Both the position numbers and the translations under genes were made by a program. Below, piece by piece: positions 1 to 5,921 of a stretch of DNA of 8,467 nucleotides (its first letter is position 1; each line of letters starts with the position of its first letter). This DNA comes from Candidatus Cloacimonadota bacterium (GTDB lineage Bacteria > Cloacimonadota > Cloacimonadia > Cloacimonadales > TCS61): assembly GCA_030445745.1 (NCBI GenBank), contig JASUTE010000036.1:1-8467 (forward strand). Direction: 5' to 3'. Below the pieces are notes generated by a model that was not told the origin of the DNA, ran no database searches, and saw only the letters and a program-made list of their open reading frames with translations.

Positions 1-132
1 GTTTGTAAACCAATGACGGACCGAGCTTTATCCCTTCCATTTTCCTACTTAAAAAATCTTCTTTCAAACTTGAGTGTCAACATACAATGACAAAAAAAAT
101 CGTCATTGCGAACCCTTGATGGGTGAAGCAAT
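1..132. repeat. Left copy of the inverted repeat found at both ends of the window
   Basis: Positions 1-132 match the reverse complement of 8336-8466. Positions 1-98 are identical to the complement of 8466-8369; beyond that there is one A-tract indel and two mismatches. The outermost ten bases, GTTTGTAAAC, are nearly palindromic. The inner part (from 102) is the start of the GTCATTGCG module that also occurs at 239 and 2550, so the end repeat contains dispersed repeat material. No open reading frame or transposase is seen in it. The likeliest explanation is a multicopy genomic repeat at which assembly stopped on both sides. Confidence 0.9.
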
Positions 133-227
133 CTGTAATTAAAAACATAAAGTTAATATAAGATTTTTATTAACAATTTATAGATTACTTCGCGAAAGAT
201 AATTCAAGAAGATTTACTCGTAATGAC
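102..227. repeat. Dispersed palindromic repeat unit 1, GTCATT...AATGAC ends
   Basis: The unit opens with GTCATTGCGAACCC and a mirrored GGGTGAAGCAATC, which pair as a hairpin (ATTGC with GCAAT, ACCC with GGGT). An AT-rich spacer follows, then a second module running from AGATTACTTCG to ACTCGTAATGAC. The two termini, GTCATT and AATGAC, are inverted repeats of each other. It is separated from unit 2 by nine A residues plus TC. This is a MITE- or REP-like architecture with no coding content; the mobilising enzyme, if any, is not in the window. Confidence 0.75.
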
Positions 228-238
228 AAAAAAAAATC

Positions 239-344
239 GTCATTGCGAACCCCGATTTATCGGGTGAAGCAATCTGTAACTTAAGACTTAATGACCTTAT
301 TAGATTCTTCGTCGCAGACCTCTGTAGGTCTGCCTCAGAATGAC
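239..344. repeat. Dispersed palindromic repeat unit 2
   Basis: This has the same design as unit 1: a GTCATTGCGAACCCC hairpin half, GGGTGAAGCAATCTG, a linker, then a module from AGATTCTTCGTCG to CTCAGAATGAC. The second module folds with ATTCT (304-308) against AGAAT (337-341) and an inner stem CAGACC (315-320) against GGTCTG (327-332). The linker after the first hairpin is almost identical to that in unit 3 (2581 onward), so units 2 and 3 are recent relatives. Confidence 0.75.
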
Positions 345-351
345 TGGATTT

Positions 352-384
352 CTCTGAAGTGCTGGCGCGCATTCAGAGGTTTTT
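352..384 (+). terminator. Terminator-like hairpin with T tract
   Basis: CTCTGAA (352-358) pairs with TTCAGAG (372-378). An inner GTGC/GCGC extension with a bulge closes a four-base loop, and the stem is followed by five T residues (380-384). It would stop transcription entering from the left of the window, insulating the gene at 485. It abuts repeat unit 2, so it could also be a further repeat module with incidental terminator shape. Confidence 0.5.
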
Positions 385-484
385 AGACTGGAATCCATCT
401 ACATTTTGAAGTTCAGAATGTAATTAATAAACTTGACTGAAATTTTCTGTTTTGGGGTAGTTGTAGAAAAAATAGGAGTTTGCT

Positions 485-1492
485 ATGAGGAAATATCTCC
501 TAATGAGTTTGTTAACACTTTATTCATTTATATTATTGGCTTTTGCGGAAAATCTATCTGCCAACCTTTATTCTTATTACGGTACTGAATATTTTCCTGA
601 AAAAGAAAAATACAACTATCAGCAGAAAGACTTATTCAAATTTGGCAGCAGGTTCAATTTACCCTACCAAAACAAACTCAGCATTATGTTAAGCTACAGC
701 CATAACTACCTGCAGGAAGCAATTAGGTTGGATTCTTTACAGCTCAAGCACGATTGGCAAAATACTAATGTAAGTTTCCAAATTTATAATAAAAAAATTG
801 GTACAAGCAGTTATTTAAGAAATTTAGATGTTACTGATCCGCTTTATGACAAAGGTATATTGGAAAATTATCGTTTTAGCGGAGTAGCCTGGTGTGGTAA
901 ACTTCCTAAACTAACTATAACAGCCGAATTAGGAGGTAATGAATTCAACAGCGTACTTAGTACTACCGCAATTAGCTATAGAAATGCTAATTATTTAGGA
1001 AAGCTAAATCTGTTATATGCAGGCCGTAGTAATTTCAACAACCAAAAATCCATCTTTATCTGGTTGGAAAATAATTATTCGACTTCCATACTAAGTTTAT
1101 ACTTGGCAGCAGGATACGAAGATTTTATGGAAAGTAGCCATTTTAGCCATAGTAGTCGTAGTCAATTGTATTTGGAAACACTTTTCCCCATTCGTTCACA
1201 CCTGCAAGTTGCTGCTTCCTATAAAAATGAAAATAACAATCGTTTTGCTATTTCCTATAAAGATAACTATACCATTGCAGCGGGCTGGGAAGACGATATA
1301 TTTAAGCAAAACCTTATTTTTTCCTATACAAAAACACCACTGTATAACCAGAGAAAGTTAACAAATATCAGCGGAGTGGCGATTAGTCCCAATTGGAATT
1401 TAGCCTTGAATTTGTCATATTATCATCCCAGCGTGGGCAATTCATATTACACTGCCGGCTTGCAAACAGAATGGAGTTACTATGCGCATTAG
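485..1492 (+). CDS. Putative outer-membrane beta-barrel protein
   Basis: I do not recognise a named family. The 335-residue product starts with a Sec-type signal (MRK, a hydrophobic stretch of about 17 residues, then AFA before ENLSA). The rest is almost entirely short alternating hydrophobic/polar stretches rich in Tyr, Ser, Asn and aromatic residues, separated by turns, as in transmembrane beta-barrels. Examples are LSIMLSYSHNYL, LSLYLAAGYEDF and WNLALNLSYYHP. There is no TPR, plug or enzyme motif. The start is supported by AGGAG at 474-478, six bases before the ATG. A TTGACT at 433-438 could be a -35 box, but I see no good -10. The last 11 bases overlap the start of the deacetylase gene, implying translational coupling and a shared role. 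The barrel call rests on composition and strand pattern, not on a family match. Confidence 0.65.
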   Translation: MRKYLLMSLLTLYSFILLAFAENLSANLYSYYGTEYFPEKEKYNYQQKDLFKFGSRFNLPYQNKLSIMLSYSHNYLQEAIRLDSLQLKHDWQNTNVSFQIYNKKIGTSSYLRNLDVTDPLYDKGILENYRFSGVAWCGKLPKLTITAELGGNEFNSVLSTTAISYRNANYLGKLNLLYAGRSNFNNQKSIFIWLENNYSTSILSLYLAAGYEDFMESSHFSHSSRSQLYLETLFPIRSHLQVAASYKNENNNRFAISYKDNYTIAAGWEDDIFKQNLIFSYTKTPLYNQRKLTNISGVAISPNWNLALNLSYYHPSVGNSYYTAGLQTEWSYYAH

Positions 1493-2216
1493 ATGGATTC
1501 TGCCATTAATTTTGCTAATAGCTGGAAGTTGCCAAAATATCACCGAAGTGCAACCCAATTCTCCTATTGTTGTATTTACTTTCGACGACCAACATAAAAG
1601 TATCTACGAAAATGCCTTCCCTATTTTGGAAAAATATAATTTTGCAGCTACCAATTTTGTTAATTCACCTGTTATTGGAAATCCCAACTTCCTTAGCTGG
1701 GAACAATTGGAGATATTGGAAAAAAATGAAGGCTGGGAAACCGGCGGGCATACCTTGCATCATATCAATATGCCAGATTATACTCCAGAAGTAGTGGAAT
1801 ATGAAATTGCGCAAGACCAACAAAACTTATTGGCTCATGATCTCGATGCAGTTTCGTTTGCTCTACCGAGTGGACATGCTACTCCGCAGCAATTTGAAAT
1901 TATTGCTAAATATTATAGGAATATACGCACGAGTTTGGATATAGAACACACCGCACCAGTTAATCGAAAACTTCTGGGATATTACGCTTTTTATTCCTCC
2001 TATACTGCTGCAGACGTAAAATCCAGAATAGTGCGTGGTATACAGAATAAAGAAGCTCTTATCATCTTAGGATTTCATCGGGTTACAGTTAATACAGGTG
2101 ACTATCCTACCAATTGTCCACCAGCTGCTTTTGCTGAAATAGTGAAATTTGTGCATAAAACTGATTTACGAGTAATGACTCTGAGAGAAGCGTTGAGTGA
2201 GGTTTGTGAAGATTGA
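1482..2216 (+). CDS. Polysaccharide deacetylase (NodB/CE4-like) lipoprotein
   Basis: This 244-residue protein has a lipoprotein signal (hydrophobic residues 6-14, then AGSC with Cys17 as the lipidated residue). A NodB-homology domain follows. Motif 1 is TFDD (33-36), giving the catalytic base and a metal-binding Asp. Motif 2 is HTLHH (90-94), matching the family's HTxxH metal site. Motif 3 is FALPSG (126-131), lacking the Arg of the common RxPY/FG form but similar to variant deacetylases. A late GFHRV supplies His199. The family removes N- or O-acetyl groups from chitin-like or GlcNAc polymers, peptidoglycan or exopolysaccharide; the substrate cannot be read here. GGAG at 1473-1476 lies inside the end of the barrel gene and is five bases from the ATG. 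The enzyme would sit in the periplasm, anchored to a membrane. No gene for a polysaccharide synthase is present nearby. Confidence 0.87.
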   Translation: MRIRWILPLILLIAGSCQNITEVQPNSPIVVFTFDDQHKSIYENAFPILEKYNFAATNFVNSPVIGNPNFLSWEQLEILEKNEGWETGGHTLHHINMPDYTPEVVEYEIAQDQQNLLAHDLDAVSFALPSGHATPQQFEIIAKYYRNIRTSLDIEHTAPVNRKLLGYYAFYSSYTAADVKSRIVRGIQNKEALIILGFHRVTVNTGDYPTNCPPAAFAEIVKFVHKTDLRVMTLREALSEVCED

Positions 2217-2225
2217 TAAAACCTA

Positions 2226-2259
2226 CACTTCCGCTTGTCCGTCAGGACATCGGAATGTG
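2226..2259. other. Stem-loop just downstream of the deacetylase gene
   Basis: CAC/GTG, TTCCG/CGGAA and TGTCC (2236-2240)/GGACA (2245-2249) pair around the loop GTCA, with small bulges. It starts ten bases past the stop codon. There is no T tract after it, so it may protect the mRNA 3' end or be another repeat module rather than a classic terminator. Confidence 0.45.
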
Positions 2260-2266
2260 AAAGTTT

Positions 2267-2308
2267 AGATTCTTCGTCGAACGAGTTCGGAGAATTCCAC
2301 AGAATGAC
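2267..2308. repeat. Solo right-hand repeat module (AGATTCTTCG...AGAATGAC)
   Basis: This matches the right half of unit 2 but has no left half. ATTCT and AGAAT flank it, and the core CGAAC GA GTTCG is a small hairpin in place of unit 2's CAGACC/GGTCTG stem. It ends exactly in AATGAC (2303-2308). Confidence 0.65.
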
Positions 2309-2317
2309 CGCTTTTTT

Positions 2318-2427
2318 GCTCCCCTTTTAAGGGGAGAAGCTCTGCGAGCTCTGCCCTAGTGGAATCGGCAAAGCCGGCAGCATAGCTGCATTCCATAAGG
2401 CAAGCGTAGCAGAGCAGAGGGGTTTTT
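2318..2427. repeat. Cruciform repeat with a perfect three-way junction and terminal T tract
   Basis: CTCCCCTT (2319-2326) pairs with AAGGGGAG (2329-2336), or alternatively its CCCC pairs with GGGG (2419-2422). GCTCTGC (2348-2354) pairs with GCAGAGC (2409-2415). Inside, TGGAAT (2360-2365) pairs with ATTCCA (2390-2395). That stem encloses two hairpins that abut with no unpaired bases: CGGC AAA GCCG (2366-2376) and GCAGC ATA GCTGC (2377-2389). Five T residues (2423-2427) follow the final GGGG, so as RNA it could act as a + strand terminator for the barrel/deacetylase operon. No coding potential is seen. Confidence 0.7.
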
Positions 2428-2439
2428 GAGAAATAAATT

Positions 2440-2540
2440 GTCATCTCGAGCGGAACGAAGTGGAGTCGAGAGATCTCAGGTTTACCATAAGTTTGTATGA
2501 TATTTCTCCATTCCAGCCTACGGCTTCCATTCGAAATGAC
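2440..2540. repeat. Imperfect inverted-repeat element, GTCATCTCGA...TCGAAATGAC
   Basis: The left half (GTCATCTCGAGCGG...GAGAGATCT) and the reverse complement of the right half (GTCATTTCGAATGG...GAGAAAT) align with scattered differences, so the element is one long imperfect palindrome. CTCGA/TCGAG and AGCC/GGCT give local stems. It has the same GTCAT/ATGAC ends as the other modules and joins unit 3 through seven A residues and CC. Confidence 0.65.
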
Positions 2541-2549
2541 AAAAAAACC

Positions 2550-2650
2550 GTCATTGCGAACCCTTTATGGGTGAAGCAATCTGTAACTTAAGACTTAATG
2601 CCTTTATTAGATTCTTCGTCGAACTAGTTCGGGGTGTACCTCTGTAGGTT
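2550..2650. repeat. Dispersed palindromic repeat unit 3, right end lost
   Basis: The left hairpin (GTCATTGCGAACCC...GGGTGAAGCAATC) and the linker through AGATTCTTCGTCG match unit 2 closely. The core is the perfect 12-base palindrome CGAACTAGTTCG (2620-2631), followed by ACCTCTGTAGGT (2638-2649), which also occurs in unit 2 at 318-329. The expected AGAATGAC end is missing and the sequence runs straight into the next repeat family. Confidence 0.7.
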
Positions 2651-2770
2651 TCTCTTGTTGCGAACTCATTTGTAGTTTTCTCTTACTTACGCAAGAGAAA
2701 ACTTGAGAAGTTCAAGCAGTAATGAAAACCTTTGTAGTTTCCCTTAACAGGGCAACCTGAGAAGTTCGAG
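2638..2770. repeat. Three related direct repeats with hairpins (TTTGTAGTTTtC family)
   Basis: Related segments begin at 2638, 2667 and 2728. Copies two and three share TTTGTAGTTT near the start and GAGAAGTTC(A/G)AG at the end. Copy two carries an 11-bp stem, AGTTTTCTCTT (2674-2684) with AAGAGAAAACT (2693-2703). Copy three carries GTTTCCCT (2737-2744) with AGGGCAAC (2749-2756), one mismatch. Copy three ends at the break point of the DUF212 pseudogene. Confidence 0.6.
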
Positions 2771-3022
2771 GAAGAAAAAAGTCAGCATCAGGATGGACAT
2801 ATCCGAGCTAAAACCGTATTTAATTCCCAATAATGTAGTTAAAATAACCACCATAGAGATATGCGAACTGGGAAAACCACCTGAATTTAAGCATTTGTTA
2901 CATTGATCAGTTTTATTGTAAAAATTTTGATAACCTATGCCAGGAAAAGTAAGTGCAGATAATAAATTGTAGTTCAACTTAAACCACCTGCAGGAAAATA
3001 AATTGTTTATATTAAGGCTCAA
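2744..3022 (-). pseudogene. Truncated DUF212 (YuiD-like, divergent PAP2) gene remnant
   Basis: The reading frame contains SGGFPSSHISMVV (residues 47-59) and GIKYGFSSDM. These match the DUF212 hallmark GGMPSSHSA followed by a G-x-x-x-GF-S segment, at about the usual distance from the start. Family members are about 150 residues and continue into a YDAxGVRR motif. Here homology stops near residue 81, and the tail (FFLELLRLPC) is translated from the repeat ending at 2770. The N-terminal part is also odd: a neighbouring frame reads WHRLSKFLQ between 2940 and 2970, resembling the family's AW...AQ..K helix, which suggests compensating frameshifts. The best start is TTG, overlapping the end of the OstA-like gene. 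DUF212 proteins are small membrane proteins of unclear function. I infer a decaying, probably non-functional gene that was last in the kdsA operon. Confidence 0.68.
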
Positions 3023-4091
3023 AGGTATATTTACCCTTTACATTTTTTTTCAGTTCTATCTTTTCCAATTTGTTTTCTGGCGAAATATACAGCAACAAAT
3101 TTTCTCCTGCAGCTCTATTTTTCATAAAATCGCGTTCTGCAGTTGCAGTTTGTAAAAATTTGGAAGTAACATTGCTTTCTGCTTCGCATAAACGAATCTT
3201 TCTATCCTGAAAATGTAGTTCCATAAAATCGGATCTTATCCAATTTAGCTTTTCTTTGTCGTTTTCAGTGCGAAATTTCACAAAGCAGCTATCCTGTAAC
3301 TCAGCTTTTTTTATTTTATTTTTTTGGAAATAAACGCGGAATTCTTGAGCCCAGGCATCGGCAAAGTCAGATTCAAAGCTGGGTTGTCCCACAAAATGTG
3401 CTTTTTTTTCATCATCGAAATAGATAAGGAAGTTGCTGTTAATGATAAAATCGTTGGCAATTGTCTGCACATTGAAAGTAGCCACTATTTTTTTGAAATC
3501 TTCAAAATATTCTATCTTTTCAGCAGAAATTTGTAAGGAATCTGCTTGAACTACCTTTAAAACCGGCTTTTGTAATAAATAACCATAATTTCTCTCTAGA
3601 AAATAATTCAAGTCGCCACAACTACCGTGAAACTCTTCACGCTGGTCGTAAAATTTTACATTTTCATCAGCATAAAATTCACGTTTTTCTCGCCAATATT
3701 CAGCTCTTTCCGATTCAAAAGTGCGATAAGTGGAATCAGCGTGATTTTCTCTAACAAAAACATCGCCCTGCAAAGCTAATTTTTCCTGCTTCCTAAAATA
3801 TTCTACCTTATCAGCATACAAACTCAGGGTATCGTCATAGACTTCTACATTTCCCAGCATACGGCTAATTTTTTGCTTCTCAAAAAGTTCCGCTTGCTCG
3901 GTAAAAAACTCAGTTTCGCCATAAAACAGGTGCACATTACCACTTAGAGTAGTTACATACTCTTCAGCTACTTTTTGCACCAACAAAGTATCGGCATTTA
4001 TCAGCTTGTAGGGCCGTAATTCCTGCTGAGGCCATAGCCAGCTGAATAGCAGCAGAAAACTACCAATCGATATCGTCAGTTTGCTCTTCAT
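3012..4091 (-). CDS. OstA/LptA-like LPS transport protein
   Basis: The 359-residue exported protein has an N-terminal signal (MKSK, then hydrophobic residues to about 20). It is followed by repeated beta-strand units typical of the OstA/LptA jellyroll: LSGNVHLFYGETEF (49-62), LGNVEVYDDTLSLYADKVEYF (79-99), LQGDVFVRENHADS and YADENVKFYDQREEFHG. In LPS-making bacteria such proteins stack edge to edge with LptC and the LptD N-terminus to form a periplasmic bridge for LPS. It is roughly twice the length of E. coli LptA (185 residues) and resembles the longer OstA_2-type proteins of the FCB group. It lacks a C-terminal LptD barrel. The start lies 32 bases inside lptC, with a purine-rich AAGGAAAG upstream. 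Gene order after kdsA, kdsC and lptC supports the role. I call it LptA-like without a formal symbol because of the family difference. Confidence 0.82.
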   Translation of the reverse strand: MKSKLTISIGSFLLLFSWLWPQQELRPYKLINADTLLVQKVAEEYVTTLSGNVHLFYGETEFFTEQAELFEKQKISRMLGNVEVYDDTLSLYADKVEYFRKQEKLALQGDVFVRENHADSTYRTFESERAEYWREKREFYADENVKFYDQREEFHGSCGDLNYFLERNYGYLLQKPVLKVVQADSLQISAEKIEYFEDFKKIVATFNVQTIANDFIINSNFLIYFDDEKKAHFVGQPSFESDFADAWAQEFRVYFQKNKIKKAELQDSCFVKFRTENDKEKLNWIRSDFMELHFQDRKIRLCEAESNVTSKFLQTATAERDFMKNRAAGENLLLYISPENKLEKIELKKNVKGKYTFEP

Positions 4092-4617
4092 CCAGCTTTC
4101 CTTCCGCTGAAACTTTAAAAATTTTAATCTTATCTAAATTGATATCAGTTTTCAGCTCACTACCTCGCAAAGTGTTCTTGGCACGAATAAGGGTAACCCC
4201 GTTCTGGGCAAAAATCTCGTCCGTATTTCTGTTCCAGACCAAATAGGGAGTTAACAATTTTCCATTTTTACTATTTACCACCACATTGCCTTTGGCTATC
4301 ATAAAATTGCGAGCATCGTCTATCTCTGCTTTATCACAGGCCAAAGTGGAAGTTACCGTGCTGTCTTCAGCCAGATTTTTCACAAATACAGTATCGGCTA
4401 AAGTCAGCTTTTTTTCACTGAACTGATCGATGTGGACAGCTGTGATAATTTGCTCTGTAATGTTGTTGTTCGTGGTGATAATACGCACAGAGTCTATTTG
4501 CTGGTCAGGTAAATCCTTGGTCGTAATATATTCCTGCTGGGCAGGTGGCTTTCCGCAACCAAAAAACAGACTAAGCGCTACGAAGATGAGCCAAAAACTT
4601 TTGCAGTACCTGTTCAT
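4060..4617 (-). CDS. lptC: LPS export periplasmic protein LptC, lipoprotein form
   Basis: The 185-residue product has a short hydrophobic signal ending FFGC, with Cys21 as probable lipidation site, as in FCB-type LptC proteins. LptC proteins pass LPS from the inner-membrane LptBFG transporter to LptA. The body shows the LptC/OstA beta pattern: LACDKAEIDDARNFMIAKGNVVVNS (about 91-115), then GKLLTPYLVWNRNTDEIFAQNGVTL and a late LRGSELKTDINLDKIKIF, where strands end in 'gnv' and 'g-v' turns. The start has a strong GAGGAG just upstream and lies 47 bases inside kdsC; the end overlaps the OstA-like gene by 32 bases. The position between kdsC and an lptA-like gene repeats the kdsC-lptC-lptA order of E. 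coli and is the strongest support. Direct sequence similarity in this family is low, so the call leans on context. Confidence 0.82.
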   Translation of the reverse strand: MNRYCKSFWLIFVALSLFFGCGKPPAQQEYITTKDLPDQQIDSVRIITTNNNITEQIITAVHIDQFSEKKLTLADTVFVKNLAEDSTVTSTLACDKAEIDDARNFMIAKGNVVVNSKNGKLLTPYLVWNRNTDEIFAQNGVTLIRAKNTLRGSELKTDINLDKIKIFKVSAEGKLDEEQTDDIDW

Positions 4618-5092
4618 ATTCTCCTCTGCTACGTAGCAAGTATACTATAAAATCTCTCACAGCGCCTTCTCCACCGTTATATTGGGAAACGAAATCAGCT
4701 TGTTTTTGGAAATCGGGAAATACATTTTTGGGAACTGCTTTTATAGCCGCCCTTTCCATTACCGGAAAATCGTTCCAATCATCGCCCATGTAGGCTACAT
4801 TTTGCCAATCTAAATCTAAATTTTTCAAAATTTCTTCAGCTACTTTTAATTTGTTGTTTATTTTTTGGAAAAGGATCTTGATACCCAGATCATCACAGCG
4901 CTGCTGTAAGATTTGCGAACGACGGCCAGTGATGATGGCTACTTTGATATCAGTAAAGCCTAAAAGTTTAATTCCCAAACCATCTTTTGCTGAAAAGGCT
5001 TTGGTTTCGAGGCGATTATCATCGTAATATATCTTGCCATCTGTAAGCACCCCATCGTTATCTAAGATCAATAATTTTATATTTTCGTGCAT
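4571..5092 (-). CDS. kdsC: 3-deoxy-D-manno-octulosonate 8-phosphate phosphatase (KdsC)
   Basis: This HAD-superfamily hydrolase of 173 residues removes phosphate from Kdo-8-phosphate to give Kdo. Motif I is LDNDGVLTDG (10-19), with nucleophile Asp11 and general acid Asp13. AFSAKDGLGIKLL (32-44) matches the KdsC-specific segment. Motif II is ITGR with Thr55, a Lys around 77-83 serves as motif III, and motif IV is GDDWNDFPVM (103-112). The C-terminal GGEGAVRD matches the KdsC tail that caps the neighbouring active site in the tetramer. Length is typical for a capless (C0) HAD. The start is three bases after the kdsA stop; its GAGG ribosome site lies in the last codons of kdsA, so the two are co-translated. 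Asn12 in place of the usual Val between the catalytic aspartates is conservative for activity. Confidence 0.95.
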   Translation of the reverse strand: MHENIKLLILDNDGVLTDGKIYYDDNRLETKAFSAKDGLGIKLLGFTDIKVAIITGRRSQILQQRCDDLGIKILFQKINNKLKVAEEILKNLDLDWQNVAYMGDDWNDFPVMERAAIKAVPKNVFPDFQKQADFVSQYNGGEGAVRDFIVYLLRSRGEYEQVLQKFLAHLRSA

Positions 5093-5095
5093 TAT

Positions 5096-5893
5096 TTACC
5101 TCATTTTCAAAATTTTATCTATCTGGTTCAAAAGTTCTGGCACTTCATTTAAAGGCAGCATAGAAGCAGCATCACTAAGCGCTTTTGAAGGATTAGGATG
5201 TGTTTCCAGGAATAAACCCTGCACTTTACCAGTAGCTACAGCAGCGGTAGCCATCATCTGCGCAAATTGGGGTGTACCACCACTGGTTTGGCCAGCCGAG
5301 GGTTGCTGCAGGCTGTGGGTTACATCGTAAACCACCGGAAACCCGAAATTGCTCATAATAGCAAAACTACGAAAATCCACTACTAAATTATGATACCCAA
5401 AACAGCTGCCACGTTCGGTTAGCAACACTTTCGGGTTTCCAGCCGCAGTCACCTTCTGAGCAGCTGGCAGCATATCTTCCGGAGCCATGAACTGCCCCTT
5501 TTTTATATTCACAATACGGGCTGTGACTGCGGCAGCCTGCAGCAAAGCAGTTTGGCGACTCAAAAAAGCCGGAATCTGCAAAATATCTGCTACTTCTGCT
5601 GCTTGCTTGGCCTGCTGTGGCAAGTGAATATCGGTTAAAATAGGTAGATCAAATTCCTTTTTTACTTTTGCTAAAAGCTGCAATCCTTTTTCCAAACCAG
5701 GACCTCTGTACGATTTGGCAGAAGTACGATTTGCCTTCTCGTAGCTGGATTTAAATATAAATTGAAAATCATGTTTTTGCGACTCTTGCTGCAAAAACTC
5801 CGCTGTTTTCATAACTGTGCTTTCATCTTCCAAAACACAAGGACCAGCAATTAGGAAAAACTCCTGCTGCAAATTTTTATATTCCAATTTCAT
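5096..5893 (-). CDS. kdsA: 3-deoxy-8-phosphooctulonate synthase (KdsA), metal-dependent type
   Basis: This cytoplasmic TIM-barrel enzyme (265 residues) condenses phosphoenolpyruvate with arabinose-5-phosphate to Kdo-8-phosphate, the first committed Kdo step. Signatures in order: IAGPCVLE (15-22), FKSSYEKANRTS (47-58), RGPGLEKG (63-70), TDIH (87-90), IPAFLSRQTALL (107-118), VNIKKGQF (128-135), LTERGSCFGYHNLVVD (158-173), YDVTHSLQ (189-196) and ETHPNP (230-235). Cys19 with His193, Glu230 and Asp241 correspond to the metal ligands of the Aquifex-type enzyme, whereas the metal-independent E. coli enzyme has Asn at the Cys position. ATG at 5891-5893 is preceded by GAGGT seven bases upstream. It heads the operon and faces a divergent operon, with a candidate promoter between them. 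Confidence 0.96.
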   Translation of the reverse strand: MKLEYKNLQQEFFLIAGPCVLEDESTVMKTAEFLQQESQKHDFQFIFKSSYEKANRTSAKSYRGPGLEKGLQLLAKVKKEFDLPILTDIHLPQQAKQAAEVADILQIPAFLSRQTALLQAAAVTARIVNIKKGQFMAPEDMLPAAQKVTAAGNPKVLLTERGSCFGYHNLVVDFRSFAIMSNFGFPVVYDVTHSLQQPSAGQTSGGTPQFAQMMATAAVATGKVQGLFLETHPNPSKALSDAASMLPLNEVPELLNQIDKILKMR

Positions 5894-5921
5894 ATACTAC
5901 CTCGCTTATACGCCTATTGTC

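Noticed and set aside
2339-2422. tRNA-like or cloverleaf RNA gene
   Set aside because: The branched fold has only two inner hairpins, no anticodon arm geometry, no T-loop consensus and no CCA end.
2217-2770. CRISPR array
   Set aside because: Repeats are palindromic modules of different families with irregular spacing and no uniform spacers, and no cas genes are present.
3012-4091. LptD (full outer-membrane LPS translocon)
   Set aside because: Only OstA-type periplasmic repeats are present; at 359 residues there is no large C-terminal barrel.
5034-5330. A 98-codon + strand frame opposite kdsC and kdsA
   Set aside because: It lies antisense to strongly conserved enzyme genes, and its translation has no recognisable domain or ribosome site.
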